Shown here piece by piece: positions 7,390 through 15,843 of a DNA stretch of 30,483 bases. The position numbers and the translations under genes are program-made. The first letter of the stretch is position 1; every line of letters begins with the position of its first letter. The notes beneath the pieces are model-generated. The model ran no database searches and was not told the origin of the DNA. It worked only from the letters and a program-made list of their open reading frames with translations. Origin of the DNA: CAYLNG01 sp964497855 (lineage in GTDB: Bacteria; Verrucomicrobiota; Kiritimatiellia; SS1-B-03-39; UBA6053); the NCBI GenBank assembly GCA_964497855.1, contig CAZCFM010000036.1, forward strand, positions 1 to 30,483. The letters are read 5' to 3'.

Positions 7390-8810
7390 CACCACTCCTC
7401 TTCGGTTTTCTGCTGGCGGGGATCGTAAATGTTGAAGCGCAGTTTTGTGATCATGGAACGGCGCAGATTCAAATCGCCGGAATTTTGCGAGCTGCCTTTC
7501 AAAAATTCGGTTCCAAGGGTATTCAAGCGCAGCGTTATCCGCTCCTCGGTGGGGAAAAATACTTCCACATCGCCGGGATGACGTCGGGCCTGCTCCCGGG
7601 TTTTGCTGGCCAATTCCACGCGGGCCACGCGCTGGACGGGCACATCAAAGGTGGCAAAATCAGTGACAAACTTCATTTGACCATTGGCAATCTGCTCCAA
7701 TTTTCCGCTGAATTTGTCGCCATTGCTGAATTCCGCCATGTCGGTTTCGCCCTGGCCCTCTTCGCTGCCGGCACCGCCAAATTTTCCATCCCACTGGGTG
7801 ACGCGGATATTCGAAACGCGCAAGGCGTTTCCGGAGGTACTTTGCAGGATCAGGGCGGAGCCAGTGAGGGGGCCCGGGGAAGTGTCCTTCCACTGCTTGG
7901 CCAAGACCCCATCCACAAGAAGGGCGATATTTTGACCTTTGCGATCCAGTTTCAGGCTCAAGGTGGCCCGGGTGGACGTCTGAAAGGCTTCGAAATTAAT
8001 AGCTCCCAGATCATTGCCCCCGTGTGTATTGGAATAGCGGAAGAGACGGACATAACTGCCCTGAATCATCAGGGTGTGGCTGTTCTGGTGAATCGACTCC
8101 GGATTCTCGCCCCAGAATCCTATGTTGATCTGAGCATTCCCACGCCAGGCGAGATCCATTTCAATCGAAGCCATGTCCGGCAGATCATCGATTACGCGGC
8201 CAATCGACTGGTTTCCCGAGCGGCTGGTGAGGGTGCCTTTGCTGAAAGCCCAGCTGTTCTGATTTGTTTTCCACTCCTCCAGGCTGTTGGGGCCTTCGTA
8301 CACAATTTTGGACTCCGTCGCCGGACGAATCGACTTCACATGCGCAACCACCAGCGTGACGTTTCCAGCGTAGGGGGTTTCGATCACCAGATTGTTACCG
8401 CTCATCGAGACAATCTTGCCCCGGTAGATGTCGCCGTTGGTCATTTCCACGCGGGCCAGTTTCAGAAGCCCCCCCACGTCACGCCGCCCCTTGAGGACGG
8501 CGCCCTGCAGGTTGTCCATCACAAAGGACATGGAATCCACCGCGTCGGGGTGTTTCCAGCGCAGCTTTTGTTCCTCAATTCCAAGCAGGTCGCCACTCAT
8601 GCGGTCCCCCATCAGGAAATCGAGTACATCCAGCGCTGGGCCACTGCCCCCTGCTCCATGGCTGCTGGTGTGGGGTTGATTGACAACGCTACCCTCTTCG
8701 CCGGGCGTGGACTCGTTGGGGTCAACAAGCCCTTCAATTTGAAGTTGTGCTTGCAGGGAAGAAGCGATCACCAAAATTGGGATCAAAAAGACAACAAATT
8801 TGAGTTTCAT
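7389..8810 (-). CDS. Secreted LamG-like protein with repeated beta modules
   Basis: A 473-residue exported protein: residues 1-22 form a clean signal peptide (Lys start, hydrophobic core, SLQAQ cleavage region). A central concanavalin/LamG-like beta-sandwich is likely at about 165-340 (SLEEWKTNQNSWAFSKGTL; later ALLVDGVLAKQW and NALRVSNIRV). It is flanked by short related modules of the form 'NGD..SG.L..I....L.F.T..A...VP...V..I'. These lie at about 62-108, 120-163 (TNGDIYRGKIV) and 358-400 (FSNGDKFSGKL), and possibly a fourth lies after 412. This looks like internal duplication around a sugar-binding-type domain. No catalytic motif is seen. It lies 53 bases downstream of the exosortase gene, with AAAGG as ribosome site, and overlaps the HEAT gene. 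No PEP-CTERM-like tail is present, so it is not an obvious exosortase substrate. Confidence 0.8.
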   Translation of the reverse strand: MKLKFVVFLIPILVIASSLQAQLQIEGLVDPNESTPGEEGSVVNQPHTSSHGAGGSGPALDVLDFLMGDRMSGDLLGIEEQKLRWKHPDAVDSMSFVMDNLQGAVLKGRRDVGGLLKLARVEMTNGDIYRGKIVSMSGNNLVIETPYAGNVTLVVAHVKSIRPATESKIVYEGPNSLEEWKTNQNSWAFSKGTLTSRSGNQSIGRVIDDLPDMASIEMDLAWRGNAQINIGFWGENPESIHQNSHTLMIQGSYVRLFRYSNTHGGNDLGAINFEAFQTSTRATLSLKLDRKGQNIALLVDGVLAKQWKDTSPGPLTGSALILQSTSGNALRVSNIRVTQWDGKFGGAGSEEGQGETDMAEFSNGDKFSGKLEQIANGQMKFVTDFATFDVPVQRVARVELASKTREQARRHPGDVEVFFPTEERITLRLNTLGTEFLKGSSQNSGDLNLRRSMITKLRFNIYDPRQQKTEEEW

Positions 8811-8820
8811 AGGGGCCTTT

Positions 8821-8867
8821 CCCTGTCAGATTCACAGCGAAAGGCAATGGAAAACTGTGAATGTCAG
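8821..8867 (-). promoter_or_regulatory. Intercistronic hairpin between the exosortase and LamG genes
   Basis: A perfect 8-base inverted repeat, ATTCACAG/CTGTGAAT, with a 17-base loop is extended after a small internal loop by CCCTG/CAGGG. It begins at the exosortase stop codon and ends just before the AAAGG ribosome site of the next gene. There is no T-run, so it is not a standard terminator; an RNA-processing or expression-balancing role is an inference. Confidence 0.45.
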
Positions 8868-10978
8868 GGAGCCAGCGCAGGAGCGCCCGTCGGAGCCTCC
8901 TCAGGTGCAACCGTCGGAGCCTCCGTAGGGGCAACCGTAGGATCAACCGTCGGCGTGCCCGTCGGAGCAAGCGTCGGAGTGCCTGTCGGAGCCACCGTCG
9001 ACAATTTATCCGCAATCGAGGCTTCCAAATCGTCGAGGTTGATTTTCTGCAAGGGGGTCAAGCCGAAGGCCCCGGTGCGTGTGCGCAAATGTCTGGCAAA
9101 ATCCTGGGCGAGGGCAACGGTTTCATCGCGCGATCCCTGCACTTCGGCATAAACACCAATCGAATACTGGAAACGGCTGTATTCCTCCGGATGTTTCCAC
9201 GAACGGAGCATGTGCTGGATGCGATTTTTGTAGCTGTCCACGTTTCCATGGGTGACCCGATACTCAATTTGCTCGTTCATGAGAATCGAAATCTGGTCTC
9301 GGTTGTACCAGTACAACACCATCTGACGTTTGGTGTCGTTGGCGTACATGCGGGAAAACATGATTTCGTGGGGATCATTGAGGTCATCGGGCAGAGGCAC
9401 CGGGTCTTCGATCTCCCAGCCGGCGCCGCGGAAACAAACGTCCGGCGAATGGGGGAAGGCCCAGGAATTTCCGTTGAAGCCTATGACAGGCTCCCAGAAA
9501 TTAATGATCACGTAGAGCATTTTGTTTTCGGGGGAGACGTAGTAGGCGACGTAACTTTCCGAGGGACGAAGCACGCGCAACGCGTCTTCGGGAAGTTCGC
9601 CCCAGTGAATGCGGCGGTAGGGGCCAACTTCACCCGGGAAGGCATCCAGAGTCTGCCGGTTGCGGGCAATCAGATACTGAACGCGGCTGCGGATCGCGTA
9701 GCGTTGGAAAATCATGAGCTGCGCCATGAAGAGCAGAAACAAAAGGAAATACACGCCGATGCGCACGCGGGCAATGCCGGTAAAAAAGCGTTCGCGCTGG
9801 GTTCCGGCATCCATCGCATGGGGGGCATCGCCCTCTTTCGCCTCGGGATCGTTCGAGGCATGATAGGCGCTGTAGCCCCCGTAGGAGTTTCCAGCCCCGT
9901 ACACCCCATAGACCCCATAGGTTCCGTAGGATCCGTACACGTCACTTTTGCCCTGCGCCGGCGGAGCCAGGAACCGGGACAGCAAGACCATGATGATCGA
10001 CGACAGGAAAAACGAAACGCCCCCGACGATATCGTGACGGGTTCCTTCCGCCCAGACCATGCCGCCCCCACTCATGCCGCCACCCCAGTGGCACAACAGG
10101 GCGGTGGCCACCACACGCAGCACATTCTGGAAAATCGCCAGAAAGACTCCAAGGGGAACGAACAACCCGATCAGGAAAGGACGCAAGCGGAGGAACCAGG
10201 CAATCGCAGGCGCAACCGCAAGCATGGCCCACAGGGAGCGAATCCCGCTGCAGGCATCGGCAACGCCGAGTTGCACATCCGGAATTTCAATCACATTGTT
10301 GCTGACGTACACGCTGAAACCGAAAACACTCAGAATCCAGGAGGACGAAGCCGTCACAATGTTGCGCAGGATATTCTTCAACCAGGTTTCCGGGTAGCCC
10401 GGCAGACCCGGGATCAAAAAGAGTAGATAGAGCAAGGGAAACCAGAACATGCGGATGGCCGCGACTCCGAAAAAACAAATGAAAATACCCCAGACCGTTA
10501 AAACAATGCCCACACTGGTGAAGTATTCACTGGCCACGCCACCGGCCACAAGTCCGATTTCGTACCACATCGCGAAAAATTGAATCACGAGTCCAACAAT
10601 CAACAGCGGAAAACCCCGCCAATCGCCCACCGCGACCGGCAAATCGCCTTTTTTAGCCTCCGCGATGATTTTCCATGCGGCGGCGGCGGCAATCACCGGC
10701 ACCAAAATGACGTGGGAATAGTCCGCCATGTTGAGGTAAAACTTGCCGAGGCTGATGTACATGTAGATATTGGACAGAACAAGGCCCAGCAGAATCCAGA
10801 CCGCCTCTTTATAATCCAGATGCGGAACGCGGATGATGTCCTTCAACATTCCGTAGCCGTAGCCGTAGAAACGACGGCGCTGTGCCCGGCTGCGCTGCGA
10901 GCGTCCGCCCTTTGCGGGCTGTGCTTGAGACGGATCCGGCGGGGGAGGCGTCGAAGGGGGTAGAGGGGTATCGGTCAT
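8864..10978 (-). CDS. Exosortase fused to an EpsI-type domain, with Pro/Thr repeat tail
   Basis: A 704-residue fusion. Residues 1-45 are Pro/Arg-rich and cytoplasmic. Residues about 55-338 are a multi-pass exosortase/archaeosortase transpeptidase with the full catalytic set: C243 in DACSGIRSL, R288 in NVLR and H315 in GTRHD. Exosortases cut C-terminal PEP-CTERM-type sorting tails at the inner membrane and transfer the protein onwards. A linker at 347-372 is almost only Tyr, Gly, Val and Ser (YGTYGVYGVYG). A further membrane helix (about 403-425) leads into an EpsI-like (DUF3485) domain at about 430-640, with NFWEPVIGFNGNSWAFPHSP. EpsI is normally a separate protein or a C-terminal exosortase extension. 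The tail 661-704 is a Pro-Thr-Ala/Val repeat. A GGAGAG site 5 bases before the ATG overlaps the end of the TPR gene, two bases upstream. Confidence 0.88.
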   Translation of the reverse strand: MTDTPLPPSTPPPPDPSQAQPAKGGRSQRSRAQRRRFYGYGYGMLKDIIRVPHLDYKEAVWILLGLVLSNIYMYISLGKFYLNMADYSHVILVPVIAAAAAWKIIAEAKKGDLPVAVGDWRGFPLLIVGLVIQFFAMWYEIGLVAGGVASEYFTSVGIVLTVWGIFICFFGVAAIRMFWFPLLYLLFLIPGLPGYPETWLKNILRNIVTASSSWILSVFGFSVYVSNNVIEIPDVQLGVADACSGIRSLWAMLAVAPAIAWFLRLRPFLIGLFVPLGVFLAIFQNVLRVVATALLCHWGGGMSGGGMVWAEGTRHDIVGGVSFFLSSIIMVLLSRFLAPPAQGKSDVYGSYGTYGVYGVYGAGNSYGGYSAYHASNDPEAKEGDAPHAMDAGTQRERFFTGIARVRIGVYFLLFLLFMAQLMIFQRYAIRSRVQYLIARNRQTLDAFPGEVGPYRRIHWGELPEDALRVLRPSESYVAYYVSPENKMLYVIINFWEPVIGFNGNSWAFPHSPDVCFRGAGWEIEDPVPLPDDLNDPHEIMFSRMYANDTKRQMVLYWYNRDQISILMNEQIEYRVTHGNVDSYKNRIQHMLRSWKHPEEYSRFQYSIGVYAEVQGSRDETVALAQDFARHLRTRTGAFGLTPLQKINLDDLEASIADKLSTVAPTGTPTLAPTGTPTVDPTVAPTEAPTVAPEEAPTGAPALAP
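8867..8998 (-). repeat. Degenerate tandem repeat encoding the exosortase Pro/Thr tail
   Basis: The last 44 codons are built from degenerate 9-12 base units of the GTCGGAGC type, encoding (A/T/V)PT triplets such as APTGTPT and APTEAPT. The tail follows the EpsI domain and could be an extended, possibly glycosylated stalk. Unit number is likely to vary by slippage. A second short repeat of about 9-base units encodes the Tyr/Gly linker at 9863-9940. Confidence 0.65.
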
Positions 10979-10980
10979 GA

Positions 10981-13065
10981 TTACTCTCCGGCAGGAAGCG
11001 TTTTCAGCAGCGCAGTGGCTTCAGCCGCATCCGGGAAACTGGGGTCCACCATCAGCGATGTGTGGAGCTCTCGGCGGGCATCATCCAAGCGACCCAGGGA
11101 TTTGAGACTTCGGGCGTAATGATACCGGATGGTTGAATTGCCCCCGACGCGATTCAGAGCGTCTTCGTAGATTGTGAGAGCCTCCTCATGACGGTTCATC
11201 GCCGCCAGAACAAATGCGTGCGTATCCATAATCAACGGATTGTCGGCAAACTGCGCTTTCAGGGCCTCGGAGAGGACCAGGGCGCGATCAAGATCCTGCC
11301 CGGCGCGGGCCAGCAGGAATGCGAGATTGTTTTTCAGATCGGCGGCGTCCGGATACTTCTCCTGCAACATGCGCGTGTCGGCCAAGGCCTCGCGCCATTG
11401 CGGAGTCTGCATCAGAATTTGGGTCAGGCGCACCCGCAGGACATCCGCTTCGGGTGTTTCCTTCAGTCGATCCCGAAGGTAGAGAATGGCTTCATTTTGC
11501 TGACCCATGTTGACCATCGCCTGGGTAAGCAGGGAGATCAGCGCAGGATCATCCTGGCGGAGGGCAAGAGCTTTTTCGAGTTGAACCTTGGCTTCCCCGG
11601 GGCGGTTCATGGCCAGAAGCTGCTGAGCCAGGAAAATTTCGATGTTGCGGGTCCCTGGCGCTTTCAGCAGAGTCTGCGTCGCATGCTGCGCCGCCTCCTC
11701 ATGCATGCGGAGCTGGGCATAGAGCTGGGCCAGCATCCAATGCGCGGAGCGCTCCACGCTGGCCACACGGGAACCCGTGAGCTGGGTAGCCCATTTTTTG
11801 CCTTCGGAAATGTTGCCGGATTGCAAGAGAAGTTCGGCATAACGAAGGCGCAACCCGAGATCGCCACCAAAACGACTGATCAGGGAATTGTAGGCCCGCA
11901 GTCCGGCCCCCAACCCGTAGCGGGCACTGATCAAATCCGCCTGATTGCGCAGGGCTTCCAGATGGTCCGGGTTGATCTTCAGCACCTGCGCCAAGGTTGC
12001 ATCCACTTTGTCCATTTGTTTGTCCTGGGCAAAAAGCGGAATGCTGGCCATCAGGGCGTCCACATGGTTCGGATCCAATTCCAGGGCCTTGGCAATGTGG
12101 CCCTTGGCAATGTCCAGATTGCGGAACAACCCCATTTCCAGACGGGCGGCAAAGGACAACACATCGGGATCTTCGGGTTCCAGGGCCACCAGTCGATCCA
12201 GCAGTTCCCTCACCCGTTCGGGCTGGTTTTCAGACGCCAGCAGCGCCGCATTCATCCGGAGGGCCCTGCGGTCTTCGGGCGCAGCCTCCAGGGCCCGGCC
12301 CGCATACACCACCGCTTCCGCGCGGGCTTCTTTGCGTTCCAATACCTCGGCAAGGGTCAACAGCGCATTGACATGTTTCGCGTCCAGCTCGATGGTTTTG
12401 CGGAGACTTTGTTCGCCCTGCGTCCATTGACCGGTGATCAGCAAGGTGCGGGCATATTCGAAATGCATTTTGGGCACGGCCGGATCGGCTTTGATCGCAA
12501 TGCGGAATTCGGTGATCGCGGTTTTGAAATCCTTTTTGTCGAAGTTCTTCACGCCGGACAGGAAATAGCGTTCGGCTTTCTCCGGATTGTGGCGAACCCC
12601 TTCGGTTTCCAAAAAGTCGATGTCTGTGTTTTCCACACCTTGGGAGGGGTTGAAGAACGTCACGAAATTCCTGAAGAGTTCCTTGGGATTGGAGGACGAG
12701 AGGATCAGGGCCGAGAAAATCAACGCGAACCAGAAGAGTGTCAGACCGATTGCCACCAGGGACACCCAGCCCTTCACCTGCACAAAACCGCCCTCCCGTT
12801 TGCAGAAGGCCATGCGTTTGCCGCCTTCTTTGCGGAAGCGGATGCAGGGCGACACCATCGTCACCAGCCATCCGTTGCGGTATTTGAGCACCGATCGCAC
12901 CGGATGCGGGTTGCTGCTGTGGTCTTCCCCCCGGCACAAATGGCAAGGCTGATCCTTGTCACGACGCACCACACGTTTCATCCACCCGAAGGTGATGATC
13001 CATGCGTCTATCGTCAGAAAAACAAGATCAACAGGAAGCAGCAAAAGCTGGATGAGAATTTTCAT
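10981..13065 (-). CDS. Membrane-anchored TPR-repeat protein, exosortase partner
   Basis: A 694-residue protein. A hydrophobic N-terminus (about 3-28) is followed by a short region with four cysteines (C41 and C44 as CHLC, C74, C88) that could bind zinc, then a second membrane helix (about 99-122). From about residue 150 to the end it is a tandem array of tetratricopeptide-like repeats (ALELDPNHVDALMA, VLKINPDHLEALRN, SLGRLDDARRELHTSLMVDPSFPDAAEA). TPR proteins commonly accompany exosortases and exopolysaccharide export; PrsT is the lipoprotein version, but this one has no lipobox. It is the first gene of the leftward block, with GGAG 9 bases before the ATG. The exosortase gene follows after 2 bases, so co-translation is likely. 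The role as scaffold is inferred from family and position. Confidence 0.82.
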   Translation of the reverse strand: MKILIQLLLLPVDLVFLTIDAWIITFGWMKRVVRRDKDQPCHLCRGEDHSSNPHPVRSVLKYRNGWLVTMVSPCIRFRKEGGKRMAFCKREGGFVQVKGWVSLVAIGLTLFWFALIFSALILSSSNPKELFRNFVTFFNPSQGVENTDIDFLETEGVRHNPEKAERYFLSGVKNFDKKDFKTAITEFRIAIKADPAVPKMHFEYARTLLITGQWTQGEQSLRKTIELDAKHVNALLTLAEVLERKEARAEAVVYAGRALEAAPEDRRALRMNAALLASENQPERVRELLDRLVALEPEDPDVLSFAARLEMGLFRNLDIAKGHIAKALELDPNHVDALMASIPLFAQDKQMDKVDATLAQVLKINPDHLEALRNQADLISARYGLGAGLRAYNSLISRFGGDLGLRLRYAELLLQSGNISEGKKWATQLTGSRVASVERSAHWMLAQLYAQLRMHEEAAQHATQTLLKAPGTRNIEIFLAQQLLAMNRPGEAKVQLEKALALRQDDPALISLLTQAMVNMGQQNEAILYLRDRLKETPEADVLRVRLTQILMQTPQWREALADTRMLQEKYPDAADLKNNLAFLLARAGQDLDRALVLSEALKAQFADNPLIMDTHAFVLAAMNRHEEALTIYEDALNRVGGNSTIRYHYARSLKSLGRLDDARRELHTSLMVDPSFPDAAEATALLKTLPAGE

Positions 13066-13199
13066 GATCGGGAGGTCTCCATTGGAAAAAGAATATAGAC
13101 GATAACCAACTTATGGGTAACCGCAAATAAAAAACACGTCAGAAAAAAGAGAGTCCACGCACGTGCCAGAGGATTAACCTCTATCAGCGAGTTCCAGCA
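13066..13199 (-). promoter_or_regulatory. Intergenic region between rpe and the TPR gene
   Basis: 134 bases, AT-richer than the genes around it. A small hairpin AGAGG/CCTCT (13168-13182) lies past the rpe stop, and a run of T on the minus strand follows about 16 bases later; it could be a weak rpe terminator. The AT-rich stretch nearer the TPR gene should hold its promoter, but no convincing -35/-10 pair was found. Confidence 0.3.
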
Positions 13200-13859
13200 T
13201 CACAGGAGATTTTGACGCAACCAGCGGATTTCGGCCGCCATGTCCGACGGGCGAAACAAGGCGGAACCGACATCGAAAATGTTGGCCCCCTGTTCCCGGC
13301 AGCGGGCGCAGGTCTCTCGGTTCAGGCCCCCGTCCACGGCAATCGCAAGGTCAGGGCGGCGCCGCCGGAGTTCGGCCATGCGGGGCAAGGGTTCGGACAG
13401 GAAGGCCTGCCCTCCGAATCCAGGATTCACCGTCATGAACAACACCTCGTCGCACAGATCGAGCACCCCATCAATGGCCTCCAGCGGGGTTGCGGGATTG
13501 AGCACAATGCCAGACCGTACACCGCGGGCACGGATGCGGCCCAACGTGTCCGCAACATCGTGCTCGGCCTCAATATGCACCAGCAAGGTATCCGCCCCCG
13601 CATCGCAAAACGGGTCCACATAGCGGTCGGGGTACAGCATCATCAAATGAACATTCAGGGGAATCCGGACCGCTTTTTTGGCCATGGCAACCACCGAGGG
13701 ACTGAAACTGACATTCGGGACAAACACCCCGTCCATAATGTCAATGTGCACTTCGTCCGCCCCGGCATCCTCCACCCGTCGGCACGCATCATGCAGATGC
13801 CCGACATCAGCGGCAAGAATGGAGGGATGAATACGGACAGGAGGCGTTGGAGGGTGCAT
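13200..13859 (-). CDS. rpe: Ribulose-phosphate 3-epimerase
   Basis: A TIM-barrel enzyme that interconverts ribulose 5-phosphate and xylulose 5-phosphate in the pentose phosphate pathway. Family hallmarks are IHPSILAAD near the start, EVHIDIMDGVFVPN with metal-binding His and Asp, NVHLMM, the loop VNPGFGGQ, and AVDGGLN for phosphate binding near the end. The ATG at 13859 gives 219 residues, the usual length; the frame is open 24 codons further upstream, but that extension is not conserved-looking. No strong ribosome site is present (AAAGG about 9 bases before the ATG). It stands alone, divergent from the ABC exporter gene. Confidence 0.93.
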   Translation of the reverse strand: MHPPTPPVRIHPSILAADVGHLHDACRRVEDAGADEVHIDIMDGVFVPNVSFSPSVVAMAKKAVRIPLNVHLMMLYPDRYVDPFCDAGADTLLVHIEAEHDVADTLGRIRARGVRSGIVLNPATPLEAIDGVLDLCDEVLFMTVNPGFGGQAFLSEPLPRMAELRRRRPDLAIAVDGGLNRETCARCREQGANIFDVGSALFRPSDMAAEIRWLRQNLL

Positions 13860-14055
13860 GGGTTCAAACCTTTGGAATGGGATAGGCTCTTCTACCGGAT
13901 GGACCACCCCACTCAAGTAAAAGCGCCACACGAATCAGGAGAATTTAATATTGTAGCTTGAAATAATGACGCCACGATCTGCATTTCATGCGCACTTGCG
14001 TTTTTCCGCAAGGATTCTGGTATTTGCCAGCGAAGGCGCTATTCTGCGTTTCACA

Positions 14056-15843
14056 ATGAAACCAACCCCCACCGCTTCCGGGCATCTGCCGCTGCGCGTA
14101 TTGCTGGAGCCCCTCAAGAAACCCCTTAAAAAGCACGGCCATCTTGCAGTCCTGACCATCATTGCCGGCTGGATGAAGTTCATGCTGCCCCTCGGGGTTC
14201 CGCTGCTCACCGGGCATTTGATCGACGAAGTTCTGCTCCGCCCCGCCGGTCCGGAGACCCGCGCCGAACTTCTGCACCTCGCCCTCTATTCCTCCGGACT
14301 GCTCCTCGCCCTCGCCGTCGCCACCTACTACCGCTCCGCCCTCGCCCAACAGCTCGCCAGCCAACTCCAGCACAACCTGCGCCGCCGCCTTTTCCACCAC
14401 ATCCAGCGCCTGGGCATGAGCTTCTTTCACCGCCACCACGCCGGCTCCCTCGGTTCGCGCGTGAGTTCCGACATCTCCTACGCCGGCATTGTCGTGGACA
14501 AGGGCCTGATTCAGCTCTCCATGGATGGGGTCATGCTCCTGACGCTCGCCGTGATCATGGTCCGCATCAACGTACCCCTCACCCTCATCACCTTTGCCCT
14601 CCTCGGGGGCAACGCCCTGACCGTCCGCAAATTCGGCCCCCTCATTCGCGTCAGCCTCAAAGCCATCCAGGAACAACAGTCTTCGGTCACCGGCCGCGCC
14701 GCCGAGTATTTTTCCGCGATTTCCCTGGTGAAAGCATACGGCGGTGAAAAAGAGAGCGGCCGCATTTTCAGCGAATCCTCGGCCCAGGTTCGCGACTTGC
14801 AATTGGCGAATTCACATTTGCAGGGCACCTTTCAGGGAATCAGCCACAGCCTGCTGATCGCCGCCCAGGTCATCGTCGCCCTCGTCGGTGCCTGGATGAT
14901 TCTCGAAATGCCGGGCAGTCTGAGCAAAGGCAATCTGGTGAGTTTCCTGCTGTTCTGCTCCCTGATCAACGGCAGTGTTCAGCGCCTCTCGGAGTCCCTG
15001 ATCCAAATTCAGGAAGGCTTTGCCGCCCTCGAGCGCATCCACGACATCCTCGAACTCTCCCCCAACCCGGAGGAAGATCCCCAGGCCCTCTCCCCTCCCC
15101 TGAGCGGGGCCCTCCGCTTCGAACACGTCCATTTCGGCTACGGCGAAAAACGCGTGCTCCACGATTTCAATTTTCAGTTCAAGGCCGGACGCACCTACGC
15201 CCTCGTCGGCCCCTCCGGCAGCGGCAAAAGCACCCTCACCCAGCTCATTCTCCGCTTTTTTGACCCCAACGAAGGCCAAATCTGCCTGGACGACACGCCG
15301 CTGACCCGCATCGCCCTCTCCCACTACCGCAGCCAGGTCGCCACTGTCCTCCAAGACCCCATCATCTTCTCCACCTCCGTCCGCGAAAACATCGGTTTCG
15401 CCGCCGACACCCCCAGCTCCGAGGCCATCGAAACCGCCGCCCGCGCCGCCCTCGCCCACGACTTCATCCTCCAGCTCCCCAAAGGCTACGACAGTCCCCT
15501 CGGCGAACGCGGCGTCTCCCTCTCCGGCGACCAGCGCCAGCGCATCGCCATCGCCCGCGCCCTCATGCGAGACCCCCGCATCCTGATTCTCGACGAAGCC
15601 ACCTCCGCCCTCGACTCCGTCACCGAACGCAGCATTCAGGACGTCATCGAAGCCCTGCGCGGCACCCGCACTGTCATCCTCATCGCCCACCGCCTCTCCA
15701 CCGTCAAGAACGTCGACGAAATCCTCGTATTAGAGAACGGACGCCTCGTGGAAACCGGCTCTTTCGAGGACTTGCGCAACCGCGATGGACTCTTCTCCCG
15801 CCTGCTCCACGACCAGTCGCTCGCTGAGCATTCGGTTTTATAG
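14056..15843 (+). CDS. ABC exporter, fused membrane and ATPase domains (MsbA-like)
   Basis: A 595-residue half-transporter that should dimerise. Residues 1-330 carry a type-1 exporter membrane domain (six helices; start PLRVLLEPLKKPLKKHGHL). Residues about 350-595 are the ATPase with Walker A GPSGSGKST (385-393), Q-loop VLQDP, signature GVSLSGDQRQRIAIARAL, Walker B ILILDEATSALD and H-loop IAHRLST. The signature reads LSGDQ rather than LSGGQ; this variant exists in functional proteins. Substrates of this class include lipid A precursors, lipids and drugs; none can be chosen here. The ATG at 14056 is preferred over one 30 codons upstream (13966), because the added residues do not resemble the family. 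Its last 6 bases overlap the convergent ung gene. Confidence 0.88.
   Translation: MKPTPTASGHLPLRVLLEPLKKPLKKHGHLAVLTIIAGWMKFMLPLGVPLLTGHLIDEVLLRPAGPETRAELLHLALYSSGLLLALAVATYYRSALAQQLASQLQHNLRRRLFHHIQRLGMSFFHRHHAGSLGSRVSSDISYAGIVVDKGLIQLSMDGVMLLTLAVIMVRINVPLTLITFALLGGNALTVRKFGPLIRVSLKAIQEQQSSVTGRAAEYFSAISLVKAYGGEKESGRIFSESSAQVRDLQLANSHLQGTFQGISHSLLIAAQVIVALVGAWMILEMPGSLSKGNLVSFLLFCSLINGSVQRLSESLIQIQEGFAALERIHDILELSPNPEEDPQALSPPLSGALRFEHVHFGYGEKRVLHDFNFQFKAGRTYALVGPSGSGKSTLTQLILRFFDPNEGQICLDDTPLTRIALSHYRSQVATVLQDPIIFSTSVRENIGFAADTPSSEAIETAARAALAHDFILQLPKGYDSPLGERGVSLSGDQRQRIAIARALMRDPRILILDEATSALDSVTERSIQDVIEALRGTRTVILIAHRLSTVKNVDEILVLENGRLVETGSFEDLRNRDGLFSRLLHDQSLAEHSVL

Noticed and set aside
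5953..13098. Several long rightward ORFs (5953-7428, 7239-9152, 8861-10426, 11188-13098)
   Set aside because: They are antisense to the HEAT, LamG-like, exosortase and TPR genes and show no domains.
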